Source of the DNA: Lepisosteus oculatus
Taxonomy: Eukaryota; Chordata; Actinopteri; Semionotiformes; Lepisosteidae
Direction of reading: 5' to 3'
Length of the DNA stretch: 64,000 bases
Assembly: GCF_040954835.1 (NCBI RefSeq)
Contig: NC_090706.1
Span: 29,831,148-29,895,147, forward strand
The notes under the pieces are model-generated. The model was not told the origin of the DNA, did not search any database, and was given only the letters and a program-made list of their open reading frames with translations. Shown here one piece after another: positions 33,990-45,400 of this stretch; within the stretch, counting starts at the first letter, position 1, and each line of letters opens with the position of its first letter. Position numbers and translations under genes: made by a program.

Positions 33990-34620
33990 GCCTCCAACCC
34001 TTCTCTGTATCCCTTCCCCTCAGTCGCTTGTTCTCTCCACTGTATCTCTACCCCTCATTCTCTTCTTCTCTCCTCTGTATCCCTTCCCCTCAGTCGCTTG
34101 TTCTCTCCTCTGTATCCCTTTCCCTCAGTCTCTTGTTCTCTCCCTCTGTGCCCCTGCCCCTCAGTCTCGTTTTCTCCCCCTGTATCCCTTCCCCTCATTC
34201 TCTTGTTCTCTCCCTCTGTATCCCTTCCCCTCATTCGCTTGTTCTCTCCCTCTGTACCCCTTCCCCTCATTCTCTTGTTCTCTCCCTCTGTACTCCTTCC
34301 CCCCAGTCTCTTGTTCTCTCCCTCTGTATCCCTGCTCCTCATTCTCTTGTTCTCTCCCTCTCTGCCCCTACCCTCAGTCTCTTGTTCTCCCCGTGTCGTT
34401 TTCTCTCCCTCTCTGCCCCTGTCCCCCAGTCTCTTGTTCTCTCCCTCTCTGCCCCTGCCCCTCAGGCTCTTGTTATCTCCCTCTGTACCCCTTCCCCTCA
34501 GTCTCTTGTTCTCCCTGTATCTTTTTCTCTCCCTCTCTGCCCCTGTCCCCCAGTCTCTTGTTTTCTCCCTCTCTGCTCCTGCCCCTCAGTCTCTTGTTCT
34601 CTCCCTCTCTCTTTTCTTCT
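33990..34620. repeat. about 36-bp CT-rich minisatellite
   Basis: Units of ttgttctctccctctgtat plus cccttcccctcagtctc, about 17 copies, polypyrimidine on the plus strand. Confidence 0.94.
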
Positions 34621-35340
34621 CTCTTCCTCCTGTGTCTCTCAGCTGCAGCCAGCAAGCAGGTTTTCTCCTGGTCCCTGACTTGTTCCCTCTGTCTGTTTGG
34701 TGTGTAAATTAGATTTGGAGTGTCTGGATGGAAGGCAGATTTCTGACTTGTTCAGTTTTTCTTCCGATCTTTTTTTCTGTGCTGTGAAGAAACCTGCTGG
34801 CGATTAGCGGGGTTTGTAGAGCTGGCATGGCTCTCGAGCGTCTGCATCACTCTCAGTCTTTCCCTTCCTCCCTGCCTCTCATCCCCCCGGTCTCCCTGTG
34901 TGTGTAATGGGGGAATGATTAGTGAGAACACATTCAGATTTTCCTTCCATGTGGTGTGCCAGCTGGGCTGCCTGCTGCCCACTGTGCCAAGGGCTGCTGT
35001 GCCAGGAAGGCCGAGAGGGAGGGAGAGCAGAGACAGAGGTGTTGAGAGCAGGTTGCACCACAGTGTCAGTCACATATATTGTATGTGTGAGTGTGCATCT
35101 GTCAATGTGTGCAGAGTTAGTGTGTGTGTTAGGTGCAAGTATGCATCTGTAAGCACGGAGGGAGTGTAGTCTGTGCAAAGTCACTGTGCATCTGTCAGAA
35201 AGTGCACAGTGTCAGTGTCCCTCAGCGTGAGCAGTGAGTCAGTATGTCTCTCGGCTTCTGCACAGTATCAGTGTGCATTGGTTAACACGTGCACAGTGTG
35301 ACTTTAACTCAATGTGAGTTCCACTGGACTGATCTGACTG
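34621..35340. other. unique segment
   Basis: Mostly non-repetitive sequence, GT-rich after 35050. The part 34690-35010 is unique and includes ggaatgattagtgagaac. No gene seen. Confidence 0.4.
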
Positions 35341-35695
35341 ATCCAGGGTCAGTGTGTGTCTCTCAGACAGGGTGATCCAGGGTCAGTGTGTGTCTCTCTC
35401 AGTCAGGGTGAGATCCAGGGTCAGTGTGTGTCTCTCAGTCAAGGTGAGATCCAGGGTCAGTGTGTGTCTCTCAGTCAGGGTGAGATCCAGGGTCAGTGTA
35501 TCTCTCAGTCAGAGTGAGATCCAGGGTCAGTGTGTGTCTCTCAGGCAGGGTGAGATCCAGTGTGTCTCTCTCAGTCAGGGTTAGATCCAGGGTCAGTGTC
35601 TCTCAGTCAGGGTGAGATCCAGGGTCAGTGTGTGTCTCTCAGTCAGGGTGAGATCCAGGGTCAGTGTCTCTCAGGCAGGGTGAGATCCAGCGAGT
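35340..35695. repeat. about 36-bp minisatellite
   Basis: Copies of gtgtgtctctcagtcagggt plus gagatccagggtca, about 10. Confidence 0.93.
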
Positions 35696-36160
35696 GTGTC
35701 GCTCGGTGCGGTCTCTTGTCGGCTCTGTGTAGGGAACTCTGTGAAATTGTTTCCACATGGCCCTCAGTGTGGATAGCAGGGGCTGCTGGGGAGGGGCGGA
35801 GGGTGTGTGGGGGGGTCAGGTTTCACTGCCCCGCCGCTGCACATCTGGAGCTGCGGCTCGGAAGATTAATGGAACGCGGAGTGTCAAAATTCCCACGGAG
35901 CAGCGCAGCCCGCAGCCAGACCAGCCAGCCAGCCAGCCAGCCCTTCCCATCCTACCAGTACAGAACCTGTCCCAGTCCGGGGCACACAGCTGGGAGAGAG
36001 AGAAGGAAGGGAAAAACAGAGGAAGTGAGGGAGAGAGGAAGGGAGGACGGATCAAGTATCCCACTTCCTGATGAATTCTGCACCCTCTGCCTCTCCCATG
36101 CCCCACGTCTGTCCTGCTCCACTGCGAGAGACTGTACTGCAGGGTCAGCTGACATCAGTA
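35696..36160. other. unique segment
   Basis: Non-repetitive and GC-rich around 35.8-35.9 kb, with a ccagccagccag run at 35922-35940. No gene seen. Confidence 0.4.
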
Positions 36161-36740
36161 CAAGGAGTGAGCAGAGCCTGAGAGTGCTCTGTTTGCAGTG
36201 TTTGAGGGCCGTTGTGAAGTGTGTGAGGGGTGTGTGAGGGCTGTGAGGGGTGTGTGTGGTGTGTGAGGGATGTGTGAGGGCTGTGAGGGGTGTGTGTGGT
36301 GTGTGAGTGGTGTGCAAGGGGTATGTGGAGTGTGTGAGGGCTGTGAGGAGTGTGTGAGGGCTGTGTGAAGTGTGTGAGGGATGTGTGAGGGCTGTGAGGG
36401 GTGTGTGTGCTGTGCAAGGGGTATGTGGAGTGTGTGAGGGATGTGTGAGGGCTGTGAGGGGTATGTGGAGTGTGTGAGGGCTGTGAGGAGTGTGTGAGGG
36501 CTGTGAGGAGTGTGTGAAAAGTGTGAGGGCTGTAATTGGTGTGTGGAGTGTGTGAGGGTTGTGTGGAGTGTGTGAGGAGTGTATGAGGGGTGTGAGGAAT
36601 GTGTAAGGTGTCAGGAGTGTGTGAGGAATGTGTGAGGGCTGTGTGGAGTGTGTGAGGAGTGTGTGAGGGCTGTGTGGAGTGTGTGAGGGCTGTGAGGTGT
36701 GTGAGGGCTGTAAGTGGTGTGTGATTGCTGTAAGTTTCGT
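36160..36740. repeat. GTGTGAGGG-type minisatellite
   Basis: Irregular copies of gtgtgtgagggctgtgagg over 580 bases. Confidence 0.93.
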
Positions 36741-36824
36741 GGGGACTGTGTTGATAATATAAAGAGTGTAGAAAGATCAGTTAGACTGCACTTCTGCTTT
36801 CCCACCACAGAGACAAAATAGTGC

Positions 36825-37035
36825 ACTCTAGGTCAGGGTAGTGCATTCCATTGCAGTACAGTGCATTCAAGGACAGGACAGACCGGTACACTGAAGTCTA
36901 GGACAGTGCATTGCAGGACCATATTCCAGTATAAGGCAGTGCATTCCAGGACAGGCAAGGACAGGAGAGTGCATTCCAGGATAGTATACTCCAGAACAGG
37001 ACAGGTCAGAAGGCACAGGACAGGACTGAACAGTG
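36825..37035. repeat. agtgcattccaggacaggac minisatellite
   Basis: About 9 imperfect copies of a 20-25-base unit, grading into unique sequence. Confidence 0.85.
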
Positions 37036-37670
37036 CAGCCGATTGCCCTACAGTAGTTCCAGTCTCGTCTCATGCAGTGATACACTGCACTGCAGTACAA
37101 CTCCAGCGTGGTTTCAGTGCAGTACAGCCTTGTACAGACACATGGGTCACCCCCATCAAGGGGGGAGTACGAGATGTGGCAGGAATTGGCTCTGGCCCCA
37201 GGTTCAGAGCAGCTCCTCTCTCGAAAGATTGTGCAACAGAGGCAGACATTCAAATCAGGAGGTACAAGACGGGGAGAGATCCAGAGAAGCAGTTCATGTC
37301 CAGGAGATCCTGGGGCACGTGGTTTTAGAGGCCTGGACGAATCGGGGGGAGGACCTTCCAGCTCCCCCTTTCAACAGCCACTGGTCCAGAGAACCGGATC
37401 TGCTCCTGTCCCTGAGATCCGGGATCCCAGGAGCCTCATCCCTCCTCCGGCCTCTCTCCCACTGAAAGGCGGAGGGCAGGGAGCCCGTACCAGCGGCTCT
37501 GGTAAAGAGATCCATGGGAAACATCTGCTGAGACTTTCAATAACAGCGTTCGGGGTCACTCGTTACTCTGTGTCGGCACATCTGGCCCGGGACAGCCAGA
37601 GAGTGGGACTCAGTGGGACCCGTGGAGGAGGAGAAGAGAGACTGGGAAAGAACAGAGCAAAGCAGGCCGA

Positions 37671-37673
<3 letters not shown>
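37036..37673. other. unique segment
   Basis: Non-repetitive; open frames up to about 246 codons run into the GA array and match nothing known. Confidence 0.4.

Positions 37674-37758
<85 letters not shown>
37674..37758. repeat. uninterrupted (GA)n microsatellite, about 42 units
   Basis: A pure GA dinucleotide run of about 85 bases, likely polymorphic. Confidence 0.98.
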
Positions 37759-37759
<1 letters not shown>

Positions 37760-38159
37760 GGGTTGTTTTTGATGTAGTTAAAGTGCAGAAACAAGCCAAT
37801 TTCTGTCATATAATATTTCACTGCCTGTACATCTGGAGCTACATGTGAAATGGAAAAACAGCACGGAGAGCAGGAGGGAGGGAAGGTGGGAAGAGATCCA
37901 GAGGGTAGAGAGAGCGATCCACAGAAATCCTGCCTCTCCTTCCTTCACATGTGCCCTTTCTTGCGTCACAGTTTGTAAAAATAAAAAGATGTTGAAGTTA
38001 AAAGCAGCTTCTTGTTCTGTCTGCCCTGCTCTCTCAGCTGGGACAAGGGACAGGGGTAGGGAGCCAGGGGTTGGGTGTTTAGGTGGTGCTGCTGTCAAGA
38101 CTAGAACTGGGCACCTGACAGCAGTGTGGTCTCACTCAGCCCAGCTGGGGGAGCTGCAG

Positions 38160-38640
38160 AGCTGCTGTTCCTACTGCTGGAGAACAAGAACTACACCAGC
38201 TCCTGCTGCTGTGGGGGCTGCTGTTCCTGCTGCTGGAGAACAAGAACTACACCAGCTCCTGCTGCTGTTCCTACTGCTGGAAGACAAGAACTACACCAGC
38301 TCCTGCTGCTGTTCCTACTGCTGGAGGACAAGAACTACACCAGCTCCTGCTGCTGTGGGGGCTGCTGTTCCTGCTGCTGGAGAACAAGAACTACACCAGC
38401 TCCTGCTGCTGTTCCTACTGCTGGAAGACAAGAACTACACCAGCTCCTGCTGCTTTTCCTACTGCTGGAAGACAAGAACTACACCAGCTCCTGCTGCTGT
38501 GGGGGCTGCTGTTCCTGCTGCTGGAGAACAAGAACTACACCAGCTCCTGCTGCTGTTCCTACTGCTGGAGAACAAGAACTACACCAGCTCCTGCTGCTGT
38601 GGGGGCTGCTGTTCCTGCTGCTGGAGAACAAGAACTATAA
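38160..38640. repeat. ctgctgctgttcctactgct minisatellite
   Basis: About 10 units of ggaagacaagaactacacca plus gctcctgctgctgttcctac. Some units carry an extra gtgggggctgctgttcctgc. Confidence 0.95.
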
Positions 38641-39565
38641 CCCTGCCGCACATTCACTACACAGCCTCCTTTTCCACAATAACTGCACCTGCGCCTTATG
38701 CGCTGGAGACAGCCATTTCACTTCTGCTGGAGAAGAAGAACTAAACACTGCTACACAAGCCCCTGTCTCACCAGCTCTATGCCAGCTCCTGGTGAACGAG
38801 CACTTCACTAGTCCTATGCCAGCTCCTGTGCACGTGCACTATACAAGCACTACTCAGCTCCTGGTGCACAATCACTATAACACCTCTTTATGTATCAGTA
38901 CTATTTCACCACCTCCTGGTACAATAGAGGTATCACACCAGTTATCTCACCAACATAACGTTTTCTATTATCTTGCTAATGCAAAATATTACAAAACCTA
39001 CTCTTACACAACAATTATTATATCACTAGTATATTATAGCACAACTATTTTGGCAACCCCCACTGCTACACAACTATTCCGACATATCCTGCTACTAAAC
39101 AACTAGTTATAACTATGACACCAGCTACTACTACAGCCTATTACACCACCATATACAGCACAAATATCAAACTCTATCACTAGTTTAAGATGCTGCTTCA
39201 AATAATATACCACTTATAAATGGCACCACCTGCTGGTACTGTACAATTATTACAACACCGACTGCTGTTGTACAAGTACAGTATTTCAAAGCCACTCATA
39301 TTGAACTATTCAATCGCTTATTACTACACTGTTACTAAAGCTACTACATAATGTAAATAATATTTACATTAAGGACATTTCTACATCGGTAGATGTGCGT
39401 CTCTGTATACATATGAGTCTCTAAAACTGTGCAATTGTGTCTCAGTGTCACTGCAAGTGGCTCAGTTAGTCCCTGGGACCCTGTGAGTGTGTCACTGTGT
39501 CTCAGTGTTGCTGCATATGTGCCAGTGTGTTATTGACAATAACTGCCTGCATCTTGTGGCCTCAC
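38641..39565. other. degenerate repeat edge and AT-rich unique DNA
   Basis: Decayed relatives of the previous array (agctcctggtgcac, ctactacac) to about 39330, then unique sequence. A CTCF-like motif on the minus strand is at 39223-39236. Confidence 0.45.
39223..39236 (-). promoter_or_regulatory. CTCF-like motif C, reverse orientation
   Basis: The minus strand reads CCAGCAGGTGGTGC, 13 of 14 matches to the CTCF core. Orientation is opposite to the motifs at 4.25-4.32 kb. Confidence 0.4.
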
Positions 39566-39720
39566 ACTTCCGGACACAGAGATCAAGTTCCTGCTCTGTG
39601 CAGATGACCAGGGCCTGCAGTCGCCCACAGAACAGAGCCTGGCGCTGCTGGGGCAATACTGTCAGACTGAACAAATTTAGACAAGAGCAGAGTTTGAACT
39701 GCAGGTATCGGAAGCATAAA
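39566..39720 (+). mobile_element. Tx1-like LINE reverse-transcriptase scrap
   Basis: The plus frame reads EIKFLLCADDQGLQSPTEQS followed by LLGQYCQT. This is the decayed YADD catalytic box and following helix, as in the copy at 60.6 kb. Tyrosine of YADD is changed to cysteine, and a stop follows. Confidence 0.7.
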
Positions 39721-39739
39721 TTATAAATACTAAATTAAA

Positions 39740-40380
39740 ATTGGAAAAAGATTGAAGGGACTACTTACAAAGACTCGGGTGTATCTGCGGACACATCACT
39801 TATAACTTCCAGACAATGTGGGCAGGGATTAAAAAGGCAAACAAAATAGTAAGATATCTAATTTAAAATACAGAATCAATTTAAAACTATAAAACATACT
39901 AATATAACCTCATCTAGAATATCGGGCCTGGTTTTGGCGACTGTGATGAGCAGAAGATATTACTGCTCAGGAATCTGAAAAGAGCAAACTGCTATGTTCT
40001 GAGATTCAAAGAAATGTCCCACACTTCCAGGCTGAAGGAACTGAACCTTTTGACTCTTAGGGAAGACGAGGGACATGATACTCAGAGACAAAATTCCTCA
40101 AAGGAATCAAAGATGATTTCCTCAACACAAGCACTGAAATACAACAAGGTGAACAAGTGGAAACAAGGAAGAGCATTTAAAACTCAGAACAGGAGACACT
40201 TTCTTTACACAAAGGTTTGTAGGAGCATGGAACAATCTCACGACACAAATGCACAGAAAAACACAAACAGTAAAGCAGTCCTACACTGTGATGGACACAG
40301 TGAAGCACTAGTGCACACTCATACACAAAATGTGAAGAGCCTGGTACAATGCGAACTGATACAAATGTACTAGAGACGGA
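39740..40380 (+). mobile_element. CR1-like LINE 3' ORF2 remnant
   Basis: Decayed frames contain KKANKIVRYL, HLEY, MSHTSRLKELNLLTL and GRAFKTQNRRHF. This is the order of motifs at the C-terminal end of CR1-type ORF2. Stops and frame changes show it is inactive. Confidence 0.65.
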
Positions 40381-40652
40381 GAGGCAGGGCAGAGCCCTCA
40401 TCTGTCCCAGGATTCCTGACATTCCCGCCAGCCAAGGACAGCAGCCGTGTGGGAGGAAGTGCAAACGCCTGTAGATTCCGAACTCCCGACTCACTATCGG
40501 GGTTCCGGGTTTCTTGGGGAGACGTACTGCAGTCTAGCCGTGAGCAGAGCCCTGTTATTTCAGGGAGAGGCGCTATACAGAGAAAACTGTATGGGCGGAA
40601 GAGGCAAGAGGCTTCAGGGGCCCTTGCTCAAGGTGTGCTAGCTCACACTTCA

Positions 40653-40666
40653 CTGCCCCCAAGTGG
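40653..40666 (-). promoter_or_regulatory. CTCF-like motif D, reverse orientation
   Basis: The minus strand reads CCACTTGGGGGCAG, 13 of 14 matches to the CTCF core. Confidence 0.4.
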
Positions 40667-41865
40667 CCAACAGCAGCACAGAGGAGGTGAAACAGGCAGG
40701 AGATTCCCAGTGAAGAGGCCCAGCAGTACCTCTTTGTAGACTTCCAACACAGGAAAGGCCCGAGCTCCTCTAAACCAGCGACTGCATCACAGGATTCAGA
40801 CAACACCCCCCCTTTAAGTCTGCAACAGCTCCGACCTCCTGGAGAAGGGGATCTCCGGTGCTGGACTGATTTCCGGGAGAAGCAGTTGTTTGCTTGCTGA
40901 TCATTGTTAGCCGGATTAATTCCCAGGAGAAGCAGCCGGTACTAATTAAACAGGACCACGGGTGACCACCCCAAGCTTCACCAATAAAAACCAGGCTGCC
41001 TTTTCCGCAGGTGGTGCATGACTGGCTCATCTCCGTGTGGGAAGGTAGGCTCACTTTCTTACACACTCTCTGCATTCCTCCACAGTCAATTACTTTATTC
41101 TTTTCAATAAGAAGTCCTTTTTTCTTAAAAAAATCATTTCAATATACAACACAATTTTTGACAAGACAATTTTGTATACAGCTAAATTGCAGCTTCACGT
41201 TACAGCTCATTCAGAACCTAGGCAAGCAGAGACAGAGAGGACCTTATAGAGGGGAAGAGATGGACGGAGAGGGACAGGACAGAGGGAGGAGAGACTGACA
41301 GGGGACAGAGCGAGACGGACATGATTAAGGGAAGAGAGATGGACAGGATAGGTGAGGAGAGATTGACAGTGGACAGAGAGGGGACAGGAGAGAGAGAGAG
41401 AGGTGGACAGGAGAAACAGGAGAAACGGATAGTGGAGAGAGGAGGAAAAAGAGAATGAGGGACCAATTCAAATCTTTGTTAGTTCAACATTACAAAGAAA
41501 TTGACAAACTTTCAAGAAATAAAAAAGTAAGAAAAGCGGAGAAGACAGACAGGGGCAGCTCCCGTCTCACATGCAGTTTTTAGTCTAGTCTGGTTTCTTT
41601 CTCGTGAAAAGAAAGTCCACTGTACAGAAGGAGGATCGGTCCTGCCCAGAGCGCAGGGGGGCCCCAGCGAGGGCAGCGCCGGTCTGGGGACCCCCAGCCC
41701 CCCGACCTCCCCACCCTCCCGAGAGCTGAGCACAGAGTCCTCTCTCCATTCAGCCTCGCGCCGGAGCCGAGCCCACAGGAAGGACCGCAGGTGCCGCACG
41801 GACGAATGGCGTTCCTCAGGGGAAGGGGAGGGGGCAAAAGGTCCTTGCATCGGTTCGGGGGTGCA

Positions 41866-41892
41866 AGGTCAAAGGTGAAAGGTCAAAGGTCC
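41866..41892 (+). promoter_or_regulatory. four AGGTCA-type half-sites spaced by one base
   Basis: AGGTCA-A-AGGTGA-A-AGGTCA-A-AGGTCC: a 7-base period, so overlapping DR1 elements or a tiny microsatellite. It lies in the probable FBXW11 3' untranslated region. Confidence 0.35.
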
Positions 41893-42241
41893 AGGGTCAC
41901 GTCTTCATTGAAGAGGGGGGGTGTGTGAGTTCATGTCCCGTGGTAGGTGCAGCCCCCTCCCTCCCCAAACCACCTCCTCTTAGCGGACGACCCCAGGGGA
42001 CAGTGGGATAGATGTCCAAGAGTCTGTCGGGGAAACCGAGCCATCCCACCCCGACCCCCAGGACCCCTCTCCGCTCCAGAGAGAGCCAGCCAGTGTCCCA
42101 CGCACCCAAAAACAGTCCGCACCCCCTCGCTGTGCTCCCCCTGCAGAGAGACAGAGAGCCAGTTACTGCAGGACCTGTGGAGGCAGGCAGGCAGGCTGGT
42201 GATTTCGGGGCGCAGGGGAGCGACTCGGGGTACCTTGCGTG

Positions 42242-42403
42242 CTATCTGGAGATGTAGGTGTAGGTCCGGGACGGCGACCGCCCCTCGCTCTGGCCGTTCG
42301 AGGACACGTTGAGGAAGTCCCAGATCAGGATGGTGTCGTCGTGGGAGCTGCTGATGATCTGGAACTCGTCGAACTGCAGCCGGAAGACACGGCCGGAGTG
42401 CTC
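42242..42403 (-). CDS. FBXW11: FBXW11 terminal exon, WD repeat 7
   Basis: [56 protein letters not shown] stop at 42242-42244. The acceptor is CTCTCGCAG. Confidence 0.95.
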   Translation of the reverse strand, partial: EHSGRVFRLQFDEFQIISSSHDDTILIWDFLNVSSNGQSEGRSPSRTYTYISR

Positions 42404-45400
42404 CTGCGAGAGGGACAGGGAGGACAGGCCAGGGAGAGTCAGCCCGTACCCCTACACCCCCACACTGCCAGGGCACGGAGAGTCAGCCCGTACCCCCACA
42501 CTGCCAGGGCACGGAGAGTCAGCCCGTACCCCTACACCCCCAGACTGCCAGGGCACGGAGAGTCAGCCCGTACCCCCACACCCCCAGACTGCCAGGGCAC
42601 GGAGAGTCAGCCCGTACCCCCACACTGCCAGGGCACGGAGAGTCAGCTCGTACCCCTACACCCCCACACTGCCAGGGCACGGAGAGTCAGCCCGTACCCC
42701 TACACCCCCAGACTGCCAGGGCACGGAGAGTCAGCTCGTACCCCTACACCCCCACACTGCCAGGGCACGGAGAGTCAGCCCGTACCCCTACACCCCCACA
42801 CTGCCAGGGCACGGAGAGTCAGCCCGTACCCCTACACCCCCAGACTGCCAGGGCACGGAGAGTCAGCTCGTACCCCTACACCCCCACACTGCCAGGGCAC
42901 GGAGAGTCAGCCCGTACCCCTACACCCCCAGACTGCCAGGGCACGGAGAGTCAGCCCGTACCCCCACACCCCCAGACTGCCAGGGCACGGAGAGTCAGCT
43001 CGTACCCCTACACCCCCAGACTGCCAGGGCACGGAGAGTCAGCTCGTACCCCCAACACCCCCACACTGCCAGGGCACGGAGAGTCAGCTCATACCCCTAC
43101 ACCCCCAGACTGCCAGGGCACGGAGAGTCAGCTCATACCCCTACACCCCCACACTGCCAGGGCACGGAGAGTCAGCTCGTACCCCTGCACCCCCACACTG
43201 CCAGGGCACGGAGAGTCAGCTCGTACCCCTGCACCCCCACACTGCCAGGGCACAGAGAGTCAGCTCGTACCCCTACACACCCAGACTGCCAGGGCACAGA
43301 GAGTCAGCTCGTACCCCCAACACCCCCACACTGCCAGGGCACGGAGAGTCAGCTCGTACCCCCAGACTGCCAGGGCACGGAGAGTCAGCTCGTACCCCCG
43401 ACACCCCCACACTGCCAGGGCACGGAGAGTCAGCTCGTACCCCCAGACTGCCAGGGCACGGAGAGTCAGCTCGTACCCCCAGACCGCCAGGGCACGGAGA
43501 GTCAGCTCGTACCCCTACACCCCCACACCCCCAGGGCACGGAGAGTCAGCTCGTACCCCCACACTGCCAGGGCACAGAGAGTCAGCTCGGACCCCTACAC
43601 CCCCACACCCCCAGACTGACAGGGCACGGAGAGTCAGCTCGTACCCCCGACACCCCCACATCCCCAGGGCACGGAGAGTCAGCTCGTACCCCCACACTGC
43701 CAGGGCACGGAGAGTCAGCTCGTACCCCCGACACCCCCACACCCCCAGGGCACGGAGAGTCAGCTCGTACCCCCACACTGCCAGGGCACGGAGAGTCAGC
43801 TCGTACCCCCACACTGCCAGGGCACGGAGAGTCTGCTGACATAACCCAGAGGACACCAGTGGAAAAGACAGGGAAGAGACATTAAAGCAGAAAACTGCAT
43901 TGCACTTCTTTACACAAAGGGCGGTGGGGGTATGGTTCAAACTGCTCAGCCCTACTGTTGAAGCCGATACCCTGGATTCTTTCCAGAAGAAGCTGGATTG
44001 ATGACCAGACACAGGCGGACTCACCACCAGCGTGCGCAGACACAGGGTGCTGGCTGGGGCACGGGGGTCCAGGGCCGCTTGCAGATCCCACACTTTGATC
44101 TTCCTGGAGATGGAAGGAGAGAGAGGAACTAGACACCCTACAGGCAGAGCTAGCGTGAGTCAAGGTGAGGACCAGGGAGCCAGCAAATGTGCTGTCGGGG
44201 GTCAGAGCCTGCGGTGCATCAGCCTCAGGAGGCGCTGTGTGTGTGTGTGGTCAGAGCCTGCGGGCCGTCAGCCTCAGGAGGCGGTGTGTGTGTGTGCGTC
44301 AGGAGGTGGTGTGTGTGCGTGTGTGCGATGCTCACCCGTCGTAGGCTCCGCTGACGATCCTCTTGTTGTCGAAGCGAATACAGCGAACCAGCTCTTCATG
44401 GCCCTCCAGTACCCGAAGACAGGCCCCACACTCGATATCCCACAGCCTGCAGAGACAGAGAGTGAGGGACCGTCCACCCCGTCCATCAGGGCCCTGTACA
44501 CAGAGCGTGAGGGACCGTCCACTATCTACGTGACGCAGAGGGACACACTGACCGGATGGTGTTGTCCGAGGAGCCGCTGACCACCAGCCGGTCACGGTAC
44601 TGCAAGCACGCGATGCCTCGCTTGTGTCCGTTCAGAGTGCGCACAAACTCACACGTGCTGGTGCTCCACACCTGAGGGAGCAAACCACCACATCAAGCAC
44701 CTCACCTCGCCCTCGCAGCCACAACCCCCCCAGAACCTGACCGAGTGAGCCCATTCTTCACCAGGGAACTCGCTCCCTTCGCCCCCTTCCTCTGACCCAC
44801 CTCCCCAGGTATCGCGGTGGTCCTGACTCCCCCCCGTTCTTGACAGTCCTGATCCTCTGTCCCTGTTCCCCTCTTGTCCCAGTACCTCGGTACCTTGAAG
44901 GTCCTGTACCCCTGACGCCCCGTCCATGAACCCTGGTACCTTGAAGGTCCTTTACCCCTGACCCCTGTCCCTATATCTCAGCATCTTGTTGGTCCTACTC
45001 CACCCTGTACCTGAACCCTGAAGGTCCTGTACCCCAGAATCTTGATGGTCCTATTCCACCCTGTCCCTGTACCCCAGTACCCTGAAGGTCCTGTACCCCA
45101 GAATCTTGTTGGTCCTATTCCACCCTGTAACTGTACCCTGAAGGTCTTGTACCCATGTCCCTGTACCCCAGCACCCTGAAGGTCCTGTACCCCAGTACAC
45201 TGAAGGTCCTATTCCACCCTGTCCCTGTACCCCAGTACCCTGAAGGTCCTGTATCCCTGTCCCTGTACCCCAGCATCTTGATGGTCCTATTACACCCCGT
45301 ACCCCAGGACCCTGAAGGTCCTGTACCCCAGCATCTTGATGTTCCTATTCCACCCTGTCCCTGTACCCTGAAGCTCCTGTACCCCCGACCCCTGTCCCTG

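Larger units (their letters stand above)
40381..42241. other. FBXW11 3' flank and 3' untranslated region
   Basis: Non-repetitive except a GA-rich run at 41.22-41.45 kb. The FBXW11 3' untranslated region reaches left from 42241; its end is not clear. A CTCF-like motif is at 40653-40666 and four AGGTCA half-sites are at 41866-41892. Confidence 0.5.

Noticed and set aside
42239-43885. 548-codon plus-strand open frame ([12 protein letters not shown] repeats)
   Set aside because: It is the 45-base intronic minisatellite plus the antisense of the terminal FBXW11 exon.
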